Origin: Corynebacterium marambiense
GTDB taxonomy: Bacteria; Actinomycetota; Actinomycetes; Mycobacteriales; Mycobacteriaceae
Length of the DNA stretch: 64,000 nt
Assembly (NCBI RefSeq): GCF_016342275.1
Contig: NZ_JAEIOT010000005.1
Location: 124,001 to 188,000, forward strand
Direction: 5' to 3'
The position numbers were made by a program, and so were the translations under genes. Shown here piece by piece: positions 18,540-28,768 of this stretch (positions are counted from its first letter, which is position 1; each line of letters opens with the position of its first letter). The notes below the pieces were generated by a model, which was given only the letters and a program-made list of their open reading frames with translations, did not search any database and had not been told where the DNA came from.

Positions 18540-20684
18540 ATGCCCGATGATGGCGCAGTGAGCGTGACGACGGGTCCGGACACCGCGTCGCCGCGGAACC
18601 GACTACGGCTCCCCACCCTCACCACCCGGGCACTCATCGTCTGCTGTGTCCTCGGAGCCGCGTCAGGGCTGATCATTCAGATCGCCCGCCCCATCGGCTG
18701 GGTGCTGAAGGTGACGGTGCCGTGGCTGGCGTTCCCCACCCCCTTCCCGTGGATGCTCCCGATGATCACCGCGGCGCTGCTGCTCCGCCGCCCGGGCGTC
18801 GCCACCATCACCTCGGTCGTTGCCGGAATCGTCGGATTTAACCCCTTCTCACCGATCTCCGGGCTGATCATCGATGCGGTACTGGCCCCGTGGACCCTGC
18901 GCCGGAACCGCGACTCCAGCGGTGGCTGGCTGCTCGCCGCGATCCTCGCCAGCATGGCGGTCGGTACGGTGAACTGGATCTCCATGTTCTTCTACCGGGA
19001 GTTCCTCCTGTTGGACACGATCTGGATCGTGATGGCAGGCGTGGTACGGATCGGCCTTGGGGCGGTGTACGGCTGGTTGGCCTGGCTGCTGGCGAAGCGA
19101 TTGATAGGGGCCGGGTTCGACCTCCGCGGCATCGCCCTGGACAGGGCGCGGGCACAGGACGCCGCCCGGATCTCCCGGGCTCCACGGAAGAGCGAAGCGG
19201 CCCCGCGGTCCGCGGCGGTCGTCATCGATCACCTGAGTGTCACGTATCCGGGTGCCTCGGTGTCCGCTGTGGATGACGTGGACATCACGCTCGCCGCAGG
19301 CAGTTACACGCTCGTGTCCGGTCCGACCGGATCGGGCAAGTCCACCGTCGCGCTCTCGGTCGCCGGGGTGCTTGGTGCGGGATTCCCTGCGCACACCACG
19401 GGATCCGTGCGCATCGACGGAACGACAGTCGCTGGGCCCGAGGGGACGGTCGCCCCCGTGGCCGAGGTCAGCCGCCGTGTCGCCGCGGTGTGGCAGCATC
19501 CGGAGAGTCAGTTGTTCGCAGCGACGGTGATCGACGAGATTCGCCGCGGCCTGGACCATCTGTGCGTTCCTGCCGAGGAAGGTACCCGGCGGGCGCTGGC
19601 TGCCCTCGACGACGTCGGGTTGTCCCACATCCACCCCTTGCGTGACCCATGGACTCTGTCCGGAGGCGAGCAGCAGCGCCTCGTCCTCGCGGCCGCGCTC
19701 GTTCTCGACACACCAGTTCTGGTGCTCGACGAGGTGACCAGCCAGCTCGACGATGAGGCGACGGAGCGGTTCACGGAGGTCCTTGAACGGATCCGGCGGA
19801 ACCGGGACATCACGGTTCTCGCGGTCGACCATCATGCGGAGGCCCATATGGGCCTGGCGGACCGGGTCATCGTCATCGCTCCGGGAGGATCGGTCGCGGT
19901 TGACGGAACGCCAGAGGAGGTCTACGGGCGACATTCCGCGGAGTGTCGGGAACTGGGTCTCCGAGTGCCGGAGCCCTGGGCGCACGATGAGACCTTTGTC
20001 GGTTCGGGGCTGGACTGCCCTACCGCATCGACCCGCCCCTCTGCGGACGGTGATCCGGGGATTCGGCTCGAGGGAGTCGGGGTGCACGGTCATGGCAGGG
20101 AGCTTCTCGACGGCGTCGACGCCGAGGTTCCGGCGGGTTCGGTCCTTGCGCTCCGCGGCCCGAACGGATCTGGGAAGACGACCCTGATCCGGGTGCTATC
20201 AGGTATGCGCCGGGGGCTCCGTGGACGGGTGAATCCGGACCGCCGAGACCGGATCCGATCAGGGATTGGCTGGGCTCCGCAGCGCAGTGGTGACCTGATT
20301 CTGAGCGGTACTGTCGATTCGGAGCTGACCGCCGCAGCGAGAGCCGCCGGAATCACGGCCACGGGGGAGGACCTCGCTCGCTGGCGGGGCATGATCGGCC
20401 TGGTGGATGCGGGTGCCAAGCATCCGTTGAAACTCTCGGGCGGACAACGGCAGCGGCTCGCTGTTCTCGTCGCGATGATCGGAGATCCCGAGCTGGTGCT
20501 GCTCGATGAACCGACGAGTTCCCAGGATGGCACGGGTGCCCGACAGATAGCGGACATCATCTCGACCCACGCGGGTGGCCGTGTGACGGTCATCGCCACC
20601 CATGATCCCGACTTCGCCGATGCGGTGGCCACCCACCGGATGCGTCTGGTCAGCGGACGGACAGAAGGAGTGAACCCGGTATGA
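18540..20684 (+). CDS. ECF transporter fusion: S component plus two ATPase domains (YkoE/YkoD-like)
   Basis: A 714-residue protein. The first about 220 residues are a membrane S domain with five or six helices of the YkoE type (RRPGVA, then a conserved glycine/proline loop and a late GLGAVYGW helix). Two ABC domains follow: Walker A GPTGSGKST (about 261) with signature LSGGEQQR, and Walker A GPNGSGKTT (about 540) with LSGGQRQR. Fusing S to both ATPases in one chain is uncommon. The start is uncertain: ATG 18540 has only a weak GAGGG at 3 nt, and GTG codons at 18441 and 18558 are alternatives. YkoE proteins are linked to thiamin precursors; the DtxR-like box suggests iron instead, so the substrate stays open. 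Confidence 0.8.
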   Translation: MPDDGAVSVTTGPDTASPRNRLRLPTLTTRALIVCCVLGAASGLIIQIARPIGWVLKVTVPWLAFPTPFPWMLPMITAALLLRRPGVATITSVVAGIVGFNPFSPISGLIIDAVLAPWTLRRNRDSSGGWLLAAILASMAVGTVNWISMFFYREFLLLDTIWIVMAGVVRIGLGAVYGWLAWLLAKRLIGAGFDLRGIALDRARAQDAARISRAPRKSEAAPRSAAVVIDHLSVTYPGASVSAVDDVDITLAAGSYTLVSGPTGSGKSTVALSVAGVLGAGFPAHTTGSVRIDGTTVAGPEGTVAPVAEVSRRVAAVWQHPESQLFAATVIDEIRRGLDHLCVPAEEGTRRALAALDDVGLSHIHPLRDPWTLSGGEQQRLVLAAALVLDTPVLVLDEVTSQLDDEATERFTEVLERIRRNRDITVLAVDHHAEAHMGLADRVIVIAPGGSVAVDGTPEEVYGRHSAECRELGLRVPEPWAHDETFVGSGLDCPTASTRPSADGDPGIRLEGVGVHGHGRELLDGVDAEVPAGSVLALRGPNGSGKTTLIRVLSGMRRGLRGRVNPDRRDRIRSGIGWAPQRSGDLILSGTVDSELTAAARAAGITATGEDLARWRGMIGLVDAGAKHPLKLSGGQRQRLAVLVAMIGDPELVLLDEPTSSQDGTGARQIADIISTHAGGRVTVIATHDPDFADAVATHRMRLVSGRTEGVNPV

Positions 20685-21487
20685 GTTCCGTTCCGGAAAA
20701 GATGCGGACCCTGACGGAGAAGGAGCGGACGGCGGCGGTCCGTGCCTACGACCGCCGCACCCCGCGAAGTCGCTGGGCGCATCCCCTGCTCGTGACAGCC
20801 GCGGTGGTGGTTCCCATGGTGGTCACCCTCATGGCACGGGGACCGGGGCTTCCCGCGGTCGTCATGGCGGCCACACTCATCGCCATCTGGGTGCTCAACC
20901 CCCGGTGGGGACTCGCTGCGACGCTGTCGCTGCCGGTGCTCGTCGTTGTCGTCGGTCTCAGCTTTCTGTTCTGGTTACCGGACCCCGCGGTGTACTCGCC
21001 GCCGGTGGACTGGTTGCCCGGTGATCCGCCGCGGGAGAAAGTGTTCCAGGGCTTGACCGGTGGTCTGCGGACGACGGCAGCGGGTACGGTCGCCGCGCCG
21101 CTGCTGCTCATGGTCACCTGGCGTGAGTTTATCGACACCGTGCTCCGCTACCTCCCGATCAGCTACCGGGTGGTGGACATTCTCGGACTGGGCATGCGTT
21201 ATCTCCGTATCATCGGCCGGGACCTCGCCACCGTCAGTCGCATGTCTGTGCTGCGGTCCCGGGGCAGCAGGACGGCGCAGCCTAAGGTGATGGCCGCGGC
21301 GACCGTACCCGTCCTCGCCGCGTCGATGCGACAAGGGGAGCAGCTCTCCGTTGCGGTTGACGGGCGTGCCTTCGGCGCCTACCGGAGTCGGACACTGCAT
21401 CATGCGATCGAGTTCCGCCCGCTGCACTGGGTCCTCCCGACCGTCATCGTGGGCGCCAGCATTGTTGGTCTCCTCGTCCTGGGGTGA
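20681..21487 (+). CDS. ECF transporter transmembrane (T) component
   Basis: A 268-residue membrane protein with the CbiQ/EcfT coupling motifs, seen as VLRSRGSRT and VDGRAFG. ATG at 20681 overlaps the stop of the fusion gene as ATGA, so the two are translationally coupled. Together the two proteins contain every part of an ECF importer. About 45 hydrophilic residues precede the first helix. Confidence 0.85.
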   Translation: MSSVPEKMRTLTEKERTAAVRAYDRRTPRSRWAHPLLVTAAVVVPMVVTLMARGPGLPAVVMAATLIAIWVLNPRWGLAATLSLPVLVVVVGLSFLFWLPDPAVYSPPVDWLPGDPPREKVFQGLTGGLRTTAAGTVAAPLLLMVTWREFIDTVLRYLPISYRVVDILGLGMRYLRIIGRDLATVSRMSVLRSRGSRTAQPKVMAAATVPVLAASMRQGEQLSVAVDGRAFGAYRSRTLHHAIEFRPLHWVLPTVIVGASIVGLLVLG

Positions 21488-21563
21488 CCTTTTCGAACCA
21501 CCGGAACCCTGAAACGCACGGTGTGCAAAAAATCGGCTGTCACCTGCTGTGACTCCTGTGGCT

Positions 21564-21569
21564 TAAGAT
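21564..21569 (+). promoter_or_regulatory. Candidate -10 element TAAGAT upstream of rpf2
   Basis: TAAGAT fits the corynebacterial TANANT consensus. It gives a leader of about 120 nt to the ATG at 21698. Just upstream is the inverted repeat GTCAC-N5-GTGAC at 21539-21553, a possible regulator site, but it does not match the GlxR spacing (TGTGA-N6-TCACA). Confidence 0.4.
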
Positions 21570-21607
21570 CTACTAAAAGGTCGACAAGTTCCACGTTGTT
21601 ACCGTAA

Positions 21608-22843
<1,236 letters not shown>

Positions 22844-22910
22844 CAGCCCGCCCCGGTCGCCGGGGCGATGGCCCGTTCCAGCACCGCACTGCGGTAGATT
22901 TGGCGACATC

Positions 22911-23822
22911 ATGGATACGCCCCTGGAGAAGTCCCCCGCAGGTCCACGGCCTGCCGCGCTGCTCGGCCCGGTGGAGATCCGGCAGCTGGCCGACGAGCTC
23001 GACATCACCCCGACGAAGAAGCTCGGGCAGAATTTCGTGCACGACCCCAACACCGTCCGCAGGATCGTGACGGCCGCCGCTGTCGCGGACGACGATGACG
23101 TCGTCGAGGTGGGCCCGGGGCTCGGCTCACTGACTCTCGCACTATTAGATACGGTGCGTTCGGTCACCGCCGTGGAGATCGACCCGCGGCTCGCAGGCCG
23201 ACTCCCGCGGACCGTCGCCGACCGGGCGCCGGACCACGCGGATCGGCTCACACTCATCCTCCAGGACGCGTTGACGGTGACACCCACGGATTTCCGGGCA
23301 GCCGGAGCACCCGCCCCGACCGCTCTCGTCGCTAATCTGCCGTACAACGTCTCCGTTCCAGTGCTCCTGCACCTGCTGGCTGGATTCCCCTCCATCACCC
23401 GGGTGCTGGTTATGGTCCAGGCGGAGGTGGCCGACCGGCTGGCCGCCGCGCCGGGATCGAAGATCTACGGGGTGCCCAGCGTGAAAGCCGCGTTCTACGG
23501 CACCGTCCGGAGGGCGGGTTCCATTGGTGTGAACGTGTTTTGGCCCGCCCCCAAAGTCGATTCCGGACTGGTCCGGATCGACCGGTTCCCTGCGGGGAGC
23601 GAACCCTGGCCGGTCACGGTTGAGACTCGGGCCGCTGTGTTCCCCCTCGTCGACGCAGCCTTCGCGCAGCGACGGAAGACCCTCCGCGCTGCCCTCTCCG
23701 GACATTTCGGTTGCGGCGCGGCAGCGGAGCAGGCACTGCGTTCCGCGGACATCGACCCGGGTCTCCGGGGGGAGAAACTCGGCGTCGCCGACTTCGTCCG
23801 GCTCGCGGGTGTGGGGCGGTGA
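22911..23822 (+). CDS. rsmA: 16S rRNA (adenine1518/1519-N6)-dimethyltransferase
   Basis: A 303-residue KsgA/Dim1 enzyme that dimethylates the two adenines of the helix-45 loop. Seen are GQNFVHD near the start, the SAM motif [10 protein letters not shown] (about 66) and the catalytic NLPYN (about 141). ATG at 22911 follows a TAGATT element at 22895-22900 by 10 nt; the longer frame overlaps rpf2 and is rejected. It is followed by ispE with a GTGA overlap, the usual actinobacterial pairing. Confidence 0.95.
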   Translation: MDTPLEKSPAGPRPAALLGPVEIRQLADELDITPTKKLGQNFVHDPNTVRRIVTAAAVADDDDVVEVGPGLGSLTLALLDTVRSVTAVEIDPRLAGRLPRTVADRAPDHADRLTLILQDALTVTPTDFRAAGAPAPTALVANLPYNVSVPVLLHLLAGFPSITRVLVMVQAEVADRLAAAPGSKIYGVPSVKAAFYGTVRRAGSIGVNVFWPAPKVDSGLVRIDRFPAGSEPWPVTVETRAAVFPLVDAAFAQRRKTLRAALSGHFGCGAAAEQALRSADIDPGLRGEKLGVADFVRLAGVGR

Positions 23823-24745
23823 GCGCGGTCACCGCCCTCGGGCACGCGAAGATCAACCTCGCCCTCACGGTCGGTCCGTTGCGGGCGGACGGCTTCCACG
23901 AACTGGACACCATCTTCCAGTCGCTCGACCTCCACGACCGGATCACCGTCACCCCCGTCGACGGTCCGACCGGCGTCCGCCGGCTCACCGTCGGCGGGCT
24001 CGGCGCTGCGGAGGTTCCGACCGACCAAAGCAATCTTGCCTGGATGGCCGCGGAGCTCATCCTCGAGGGCATCGCCGGTGCACCCGCAGTGGACATCCAC
24101 ATCGAGAAGGGCATTCCCACGGCGGGCGGCATGGCGGGTGGCTCCGCGGATGCCGCGGCCACACTGCGGGCGACCGCCGAGGTGCTCCGTGGGACCACCG
24201 GAACGGCGCTCTCCGAAGAGCGGTTGTTGGGGTATGCGACGGAACTGGGGTCCGATGTCCCGTTCACCCTCCTCGGCGGGACCCGTCGTGGAACCGGACG
24301 GGGAGAGCGGCTCGAGGAGATTCCCGCGACGAGGACATGTCACTGGGCGCTGGCATTCAACCGGAGGGGACTCTCTACCCCAAGGGTGTTCCGAACCCTC
24401 GACGGGTTACGCTCCAGTTCCGTCGATGCTCCGGGCGACACGGTCGAGCTTCGTGCCGCGCTCTTCTCCGGCGCCGGCCCCGGGGAGATCGCACCGTTGC
24501 TGGTCAATGACCTCGAGGCGCCTGCGCTACGACTGTCCCCGAGACTGGCGGGCATCCTCGATCTCGGACGGGACACCGGAGCACTTGCCGGAATCGTCTC
24601 CGGATCCGGGCCGACCTGTGGTTTTCTCTGTGCCGACGCAGGCACCGCCCGCCGGGTCGCCGATGCGGTAACCCGGGTCGATGACGTCATCATGACGGCG
24701 ACCGCCACCGGGCCCGCCCCTGGGGCCGAACTTGTTTCACGATGA
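23819..24745 (+). CDS. ispE: 4-diphosphocytidyl-2-C-methyl-D-erythritol kinase
   Basis: A 308-residue GHMP kinase that phosphorylates CDP-methylerythritol in the MEP isoprenoid pathway. Motifs are AKINLAL at the N-terminus, the ATP loop [14 protein letters not shown] (about 99-112) and the C-terminal [11 protein letters not shown] at 23819 overlaps the rsmA stop (GTGA), so the two are co-translated; the frame running back to 23711 is discarded. Confidence 0.95.
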   Translation: MSAVTALGHAKINLALTVGPLRADGFHELDTIFQSLDLHDRITVTPVDGPTGVRRLTVGGLGAAEVPTDQSNLAWMAAELILEGIAGAPAVDIHIEKGIPTAGGMAGGSADAAATLRATAEVLRGTTGTALSEERLLGYATELGSDVPFTLLGGTRRGTGRGERLEEIPATRTCHWALAFNRRGLSTPRVFRTLDGLRSSSVDAPGDTVELRAALFSGAGPGEIAPLLVNDLEAPALRLSPRLAGILDLGRDTGALAGIVSGSGPTCGFLCADAGTARRVADAVTRVDDVIMTATATGPAPGAELVSR

Positions 24746-24758
24746 AAGGTAAGCGGCT

Positions 24759-26594
24759 GTGGCCAATCTAATCAATCTGGAGAACGTGTCCAAGACCTTC
24801 GGGCTGAAGACACTGCTCGACTCGGTGAGCATCGGTGTCCAGACCGGTGACCGGATCGGTGTCGTGGGACTCAACGGTGGTGGCAAGACCACGCTCCTTG
24901 AGATCCTCGCCGGTATCGAACCACCTGACGCCGGTCGTGTCTCCCATACCGGTGACCTCCGTATGGCGGTGGTGACGCAGCGGGCGAATCTGACCGACAC
25001 CGACACCGTCGCCGATGTCGTGCTGCGTCCACTCGGGTTGGACACCTATGAATGGGCGTCCCAGGCCCGGGTCCGCGAAGTTCTCAGTGGACTGGGCATT
25101 GTTGATCTCGGACTGGACACACCCGTCGGCCAGTTGTCCGGTGGCGAACGGCGTCGGACCAACCTCGCGGCGGCCATGGTCCGGGATCTGGATCTGCTGA
25201 TCCTCGATGAGCCGACCAACCATCTCGACATCGAAGGTGTCCAGTGGCTCGCCGCTCACCTTGTCGCACGCAGGTGCGCTCTCGTCGTCGTCACCCACGA
25301 CCGTTGGTTCCTGGATACCGTGGCAACTCGCACATGGGAGGTACACGACGGTGTCGTGGACGCCTACGAAGGGGGGTACAACGATTGGATGTTCGCCCGG
25401 GCGGAGCGGGCGCGGCAAGCCGATGCGATCGAGCAGCGGAGGCAGAACCTCGCGCGCAAGGAACTCGCGTGGCTCCGCCGCGGTGCCCCCGCGCGGACCT
25501 CCAAGCCCCGCTACCGCATCGAGGCCGCAGAAGCGTTGATCAGCAACGTGCCCGCACCTCGCGACACCGTGGAACTCATGGCCTTCTCCCGGAAACGTCA
25601 GGGGCGTGTGGTTGTCGAGCTCGAGGACGCGACGATCACGACGCCGGACGGGCGGGAGCTCGTCCGCGGGCTCACCTGGCGGCTCAATCCCGGCGAACGC
25701 ATCGGTCTCGTGGGGGTGAACGGCTCCGGGAAGACGACCCTGTTACGCACCATCGCCGGGGAGCACGAACTCGCGGAGGGACGCAGGATCGAGGGTAAGA
25801 CGGTCCGCCTCGGATGGCTGCGGCAGGAACTCGATGACCTGGATCCGAATCAGCGGCTCCTCGAGGCTGTGGAGGAGGTCGCGAGCTACGTACAAATGGG
25901 TAAAGGTGAGCTGAGCGCCTCACAGCTCGCTGAGAGGTTGGGTTTCTCCGCGAAACGGCAACGCACCCCGGTCGGTGATCTGTCCGGTGGTGAACGGCGC
26001 CGACTGCAGTTGACCCGGGTGCTCATGGCGGAGCCGAACGTGCTGCTGCTCGACGAGCCGACCAACGACCTCGACATCGACACCCTCCAGGAACTGGAGA
26101 GTCTGCTCGACGGTTGGCCCGGCACCCTCGTCGTGATCTCGCACGACAGATACCTCATCGAGCGGGTGTGCGACAGCACGTGGGCGCTGTTCGGTGACGG
26201 TGACCTGACCAACCTTCCCGGTGGGATCGATGAGTATCTGCAACGTCGGGCGCGTGCGGAGGCGGAAGGCAACACGGGGGTCCTGAACCTGGGATCCGCC
26301 AATGGCCTCAAGGAATCGGTTACCGAGGAGGTGGACGGTGACACCGGTGGAAGCGACAGAAAAATGTCCGCAGCGGAGGAGCAGAGGCTGACGAAGGAGA
26401 TGCGGGCGGTAGAACGGAAGATGGGCAAGCTCCAGGCGCGGCAGGCTTCGATCGCGGCTGAAATGGCTGAGGCGGCCGAGAAGCTTGACCAGTCGAAACT
26501 CGTTGAGCTCAATGTGCGCAGAGTCGAGCTGGAGGGGGAGATCGATCAGCTGGAGACTCAGTGGATGGACCTGGGGGAGGCCCTAGAGGGCTAA
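24759..26594 (+). CDS. ABC-F family ATPase (ribosome-associated, EttA/Uup-like)
   Basis: A 611-residue soluble protein with two ABC domains and no membrane helices. Walker A GLNGGGKTT (about 38) and GVNGSGKTT (about 320), two signatures LSGGERRR (about 125 and 408), and an inter-domain helical linker rich in Arg/Glu (ARQADAIEQRRQNLARKE region). The C-terminus (about 525-600) is a charged coiled coil. Such proteins act on ribosomes, in translation control or antibiotic protection; this one sits in the conserved place after ispE and is probably housekeeping. GTG start with AAAGG upstream. Confidence 0.9.
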   Translation: MANLINLENVSKTFGLKTLLDSVSIGVQTGDRIGVVGLNGGGKTTLLEILAGIEPPDAGRVSHTGDLRMAVVTQRANLTDTDTVADVVLRPLGLDTYEWASQARVREVLSGLGIVDLGLDTPVGQLSGGERRRTNLAAAMVRDLDLLILDEPTNHLDIEGVQWLAAHLVARRCALVVVTHDRWFLDTVATRTWEVHDGVVDAYEGGYNDWMFARAERARQADAIEQRRQNLARKELAWLRRGAPARTSKPRYRIEAAEALISNVPAPRDTVELMAFSRKRQGRVVVELEDATITTPDGRELVRGLTWRLNPGERIGLVGVNGSGKTTLLRTIAGEHELAEGRRIEGKTVRLGWLRQELDDLDPNQRLLEAVEEVASYVQMGKGELSASQLAERLGFSAKRQRTPVGDLSGGERRRLQLTRVLMAEPNVLLLDEPTNDLDIDTLQELESLLDGWPGTLVVISHDRYLIERVCDSTWALFGDGDLTNLPGGIDEYLQRRARAEAEGNTGVLNLGSANGLKESVTEEVDGDTGGSDRKMSAAEEQRLTKEMRAVERKMGKLQARQASIAAEMAEAAEKLDQSKLVELNVRRVELEGEIDQLETQWMDLGEALEG

Positions 26595-26597
26595 TGG

Positions 26598-26628
26598 CGT
26601 TACCCCCGTATTGGGGGGAGGGGTAACG
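26598..26628. terminator. Strong 9-bp hairpin after the ABC-F gene
   Basis: CGTTACCCC pairs with GGGGTAACG around a 13-nt loop, 4 nt after the stop codon. No T tract follows, so it may act as a bidirectional or factor-assisted terminator. Confidence 0.5.
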
Positions 26629-26655
26629 AAACTCTGCGCTGCCTACGCAATGCGT

Positions 26656-26661
26656 TAAACT
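26656..26661 (+). promoter_or_regulatory. Candidate -10 element TAAACT
   Basis: TAAACT fits TANANT, and the same GCGTTAAACT word stands at the tRNA-Leu promoter at 58212-58221. It would serve the anchored protein starting at 26769. Confidence 0.4.
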
Positions 26662-26768
26662 GACGCCTACATAAGAGAAGGCTAAAAGCCGAAGGGTGTT
26701 CGCGAATACTCGCGACCGGCTGTGTTGCGGAAGGTGGTGTCCGGTTGGGTTCGGAGGAGGTTCGAGGT

Positions 26769-27296
26769 GTGGAAGCCACCTCGAATTCGGACGGGCGCGG
26801 CCGCTACACCAGTTGTCCGTACAGGCTCTGGTCGCTCATCGTCCTTCTCTCGCTCACGGCGCTAGGGGTCTTCGTGGGGACGGACGTGCTGCACGCCAAG
26901 GACGGCCGGTCATCCCTCACCGAGCAGATGCCGAGCCCCGGGTCGCTGGGCAGTGAGGAATCCGGGATGGAGACCCGCCTGCCCTACTCGCTTCCAGAAT
27001 GCGACGGTTCCGGGATCCTGCTCCTTGGCGACTATGCCACGGTCGAAGATGTCGGAACGGCCATGACCAAGACTCTGGGTGCAACCTACACCTCTTCAAC
27101 GGCGTGCGGTTCCCTCGGCGGGGACGACAGCACCCCCGAGTACTTCGTCGTATACCTCCCTGTCCTGGGGGACAGGGACGATCTCTGCCAGGCTCTCGAG
27201 AACACCCGTGCGCGGCTCGATACACCGGTCAGGGCGACGCTTCTCGATGACGAACCCCACACCACCGGCAGCCTCTGCCCCCAGGTTGCGGACTGA
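26769..27296 (+). CDS. Membrane-anchored protein of unknown function with Cys-containing C-terminal domain
   Basis: A 175-residue protein. The GTG at 26769 is selected because a perfect AGGAGG lies 8 nt upstream; the open frame starts at a TTG (26745). Residues about 19-40 form one membrane helix, with the rest outside. The exported part is acidic and contains a domain starting PECDGSGILLLG, with Cys at three further places that could form two disulfides. Similar C-terminal domains are seen in actinobacterial cell-envelope proteins, but I do not recognise a named family. It stands alone between a hairpin and the monooxygenase gene. Confidence 0.6.
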   Translation: MEATSNSDGRGRYTSCPYRLWSLIVLLSLTALGVFVGTDVLHAKDGRSSLTEQMPSPGSLGSEESGMETRLPYSLPECDGSGILLLGDYATVEDVGTAMTKTLGATYTSSTACGSLGGDDSTPEYFVVYLPVLGDRDDLCQALENTRARLDTPVRATLLDDEPHTTGSLCPQVAD

Positions 27297-27363
27297 CCTG
27301 GCGGGTCTCGTGCAGGTTCCCGCGCGCAAATCCAGCTGCACTGATGACATCATGGCGCTGCGT

Positions 27364-27369
27364 TAGAAT
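27364..27369 (+). promoter_or_regulatory. -10 element TAGAAT for a leaderless mRNA
   Basis: TAGAAT lies 8 nt before the ATG at 27378, identical in sequence and spacing to the tatD element. Confidence 0.6.
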
Positions 27370-27377
27370 CGGGAACC

Positions 27378-27701
27378 ATGATCCTCATCAACGTTCGCTT
27401 CATCGTCCAGCCCGAGCACGCCGACAGTTTCCGGGAGACTGTCGCACCATTTACCGCCGCGACCCGGGCTGAGGACGGCTGCCTCTTCTTCGACTGGTTC
27501 CGGTCGACCGACAAACCGAACGAGTACATCCTCGTCGAAGGTTTCAAGGACGATGCCGCCGAGCCCCACGTGAACTCGGATCACTTCAAGCAGGCATGTG
27601 AGCTCTTCCCGACCGTTCTCGTCGAGACCCCGCAGATCATCAACACCCTCATTGAGGGGAAGACCGAGTGGGACCGGATGGCCGAGTTCAGCGTTGACTG
27701 A
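27378..27701 (+). CDS. Antibiotic biosynthesis monooxygenase (ABM) domain protein, quinol monooxygenase-like
   Basis: A 107-residue single-domain protein with the ferredoxin-like ABM fold. It has the typical opening (INVRFIVQPEHADSF), the central CLFFDWFRS strand and the VNSDHFKQA helix with its conserved His. Members are small cofactor-free oxygenases or heme-degrading/stress proteins; the substrate is not visible. Length is normal for the family. It appears to be leaderless and is followed by ppk2 on its own promoter. Confidence 0.8.
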   Translation: MILINVRFIVQPEHADSFRETVAPFTAATRAEDGCLFFDWFRSTDKPNEYILVEGFKDDAAEPHVNSDHFKQACELFPTVLVETPQIINTLIEGKTEWDRMAEFSVD

Positions 27702-27767
27702 GTCCCCGATTCCAGTGTGCTCCGGAGCAGGGCCGTAAGTATGCTGACTGCGCCTACCTGTCAAGGG

Positions 27768-27773
27768 TAGGCT
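27768..27773 (+). promoter_or_regulatory. -10 element TAGGCT for leaderless ppk2 mRNA
   Basis: TAGGCT stands 7 nt before the ATG at 27781, the same word and spacing as for metG. Confidence 0.6.
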
Positions 27774-27780
27774 GGTCAGC

Positions 27781-28671
27781 ATGGGTAAAAAGGATTCCAA
27801 GAAACCGCCGAAGCTGTCCAAGAAACACTATGAGGCAGAGCTGAAGAGGCTACAGGCCGAGCTCGTCGACATGCAGCAGTGGGTTGTCGAGACCGGGGCT
27901 CGGGTGGTCGTCGTGATGGAGGGACGCGACGCTGCGGGCAAGGGCTCCGCCATCAAACGGATCACCCAGTACCTGAATCCCCGCACCTGCCGCATTGAAG
28001 CCCTGCCCGCACCCAGTTCCCGGGAACAGGGACAGTGGTACTTTCAGCGCTACGTCGAGAGGTTGCCCACCGCCGGTGAGATCGTGATTTTCGACCGATC
28101 TTGGTACAACCGCGCGGGAGTGGAACGGGTCATGGGATTCTGCACCTCACAGGAGTACCGCCGGTTCCTCCACCAGGCCCCCATCTTCGAGCGGCTGCTG
28201 GTCGAGGACGGGATCATGCTGAGGAAGTACTGGTTCAGTGTCTCGGATGAGGAGCAGGTGAAGCGCTTCACCTCCCGTCGCGAGGACCCGCTGCGCCGCT
28301 GGAAGCTCTCGCCGATGGATCTGCAATCGATCACTCGGTGGGAAGACTACTCCCGGGCTAAAGACGAGATGTTCATCCACACCGACATCCCTTCCGCTCC
28401 CTGGTACACGGTGGAGAGCGAGGACAAGAAACGGTCCCGGATCAACGTCATCAGCCACCTGCTGTCGACGATCCCCTACGAGAAGATCGATCGCCCGCTC
28501 CCGGAGATCCCGAAGCGTCCCCAGTCGACGAACGACTACGAACGTCCCCCGCGCAGTGATTTTCGTTATGTTCCGGACGTTGCCGCGGAGCTGGAACTCG
28601 TCCGGAAAAAGCAGAAGAAGGAAGCGTCCAAGACTTCGAAGAACGACCGGAAATCGGGGAAGAAGAAGTAG
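27781..28671 (+). CDS. ppk2: Polyphosphate kinase 2
   Basis: A 296-residue PPK2 that transfers phosphate between polyphosphate and nucleotides. Walker A is GRDAAGKGS (about 49-57), followed by the RIEALPAPS lid region and Walker B FDRSWYNRAGVERVMGF (about 103-119, quoted in part). It is a single-domain (class I) enzyme of normal length; the C-terminal 30 residues are Lys/Ser-rich. Corynebacteria often carry two such genes and use this family as their main polyphosphate kinases (by recall). Confidence 0.93.
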   Translation: MGKKDSKKPPKLSKKHYEAELKRLQAELVDMQQWVVETGARVVVVMEGRDAAGKGSAIKRITQYLNPRTCRIEALPAPSSREQGQWYFQRYVERLPTAGEIVIFDRSWYNRAGVERVMGFCTSQEYRRFLHQAPIFERLLVEDGIMLRKYWFSVSDEEQVKRFTSRREDPLRRWKLSPMDLQSITRWEDYSRAKDEMFIHTDIPSAPWYTVESEDKKRSRINVISHLLSTIPYEKIDRPLPEIPKRPQSTNDYERPPRSDFRYVPDVAAELELVRKKQKKEASKTSKNDRKSGKKK

Positions 28672-28683
28672 TATCCGCCTGAG

Positions 28684-28722
28684 ACGGAAAATCCCTGGGG
28701 TCCATCCCCGGGGATTTTCCGT
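28684..28722. terminator. Terminator hairpin after ppk2
   Basis: A 12-bp perfect arm (28684-28695 with 28711-28722) plus an inner GGGG/CCCC stem. No T run follows. The size and the place 12 nt after the ppk2 stop support a terminator. Confidence 0.7.
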
Positions 28723-28768
28723 GCGGAAACCGTGGCGCAGTCGTGGCGGGATATGACAGACTTCGTAC

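Noticed and set aside
18849..20093. 414-residue minus-strand frame inside the ECF fusion gene
   Set aside because: It is the complement of well-conserved ABC motifs and has no features of its own.
21539..21553. GlxR (cAMP-binding) site upstream of rpf2
   Set aside because: The arms are in GTCAC...GTGAC order with 5-bp spacing, not TGTGA-N6-TCACA.
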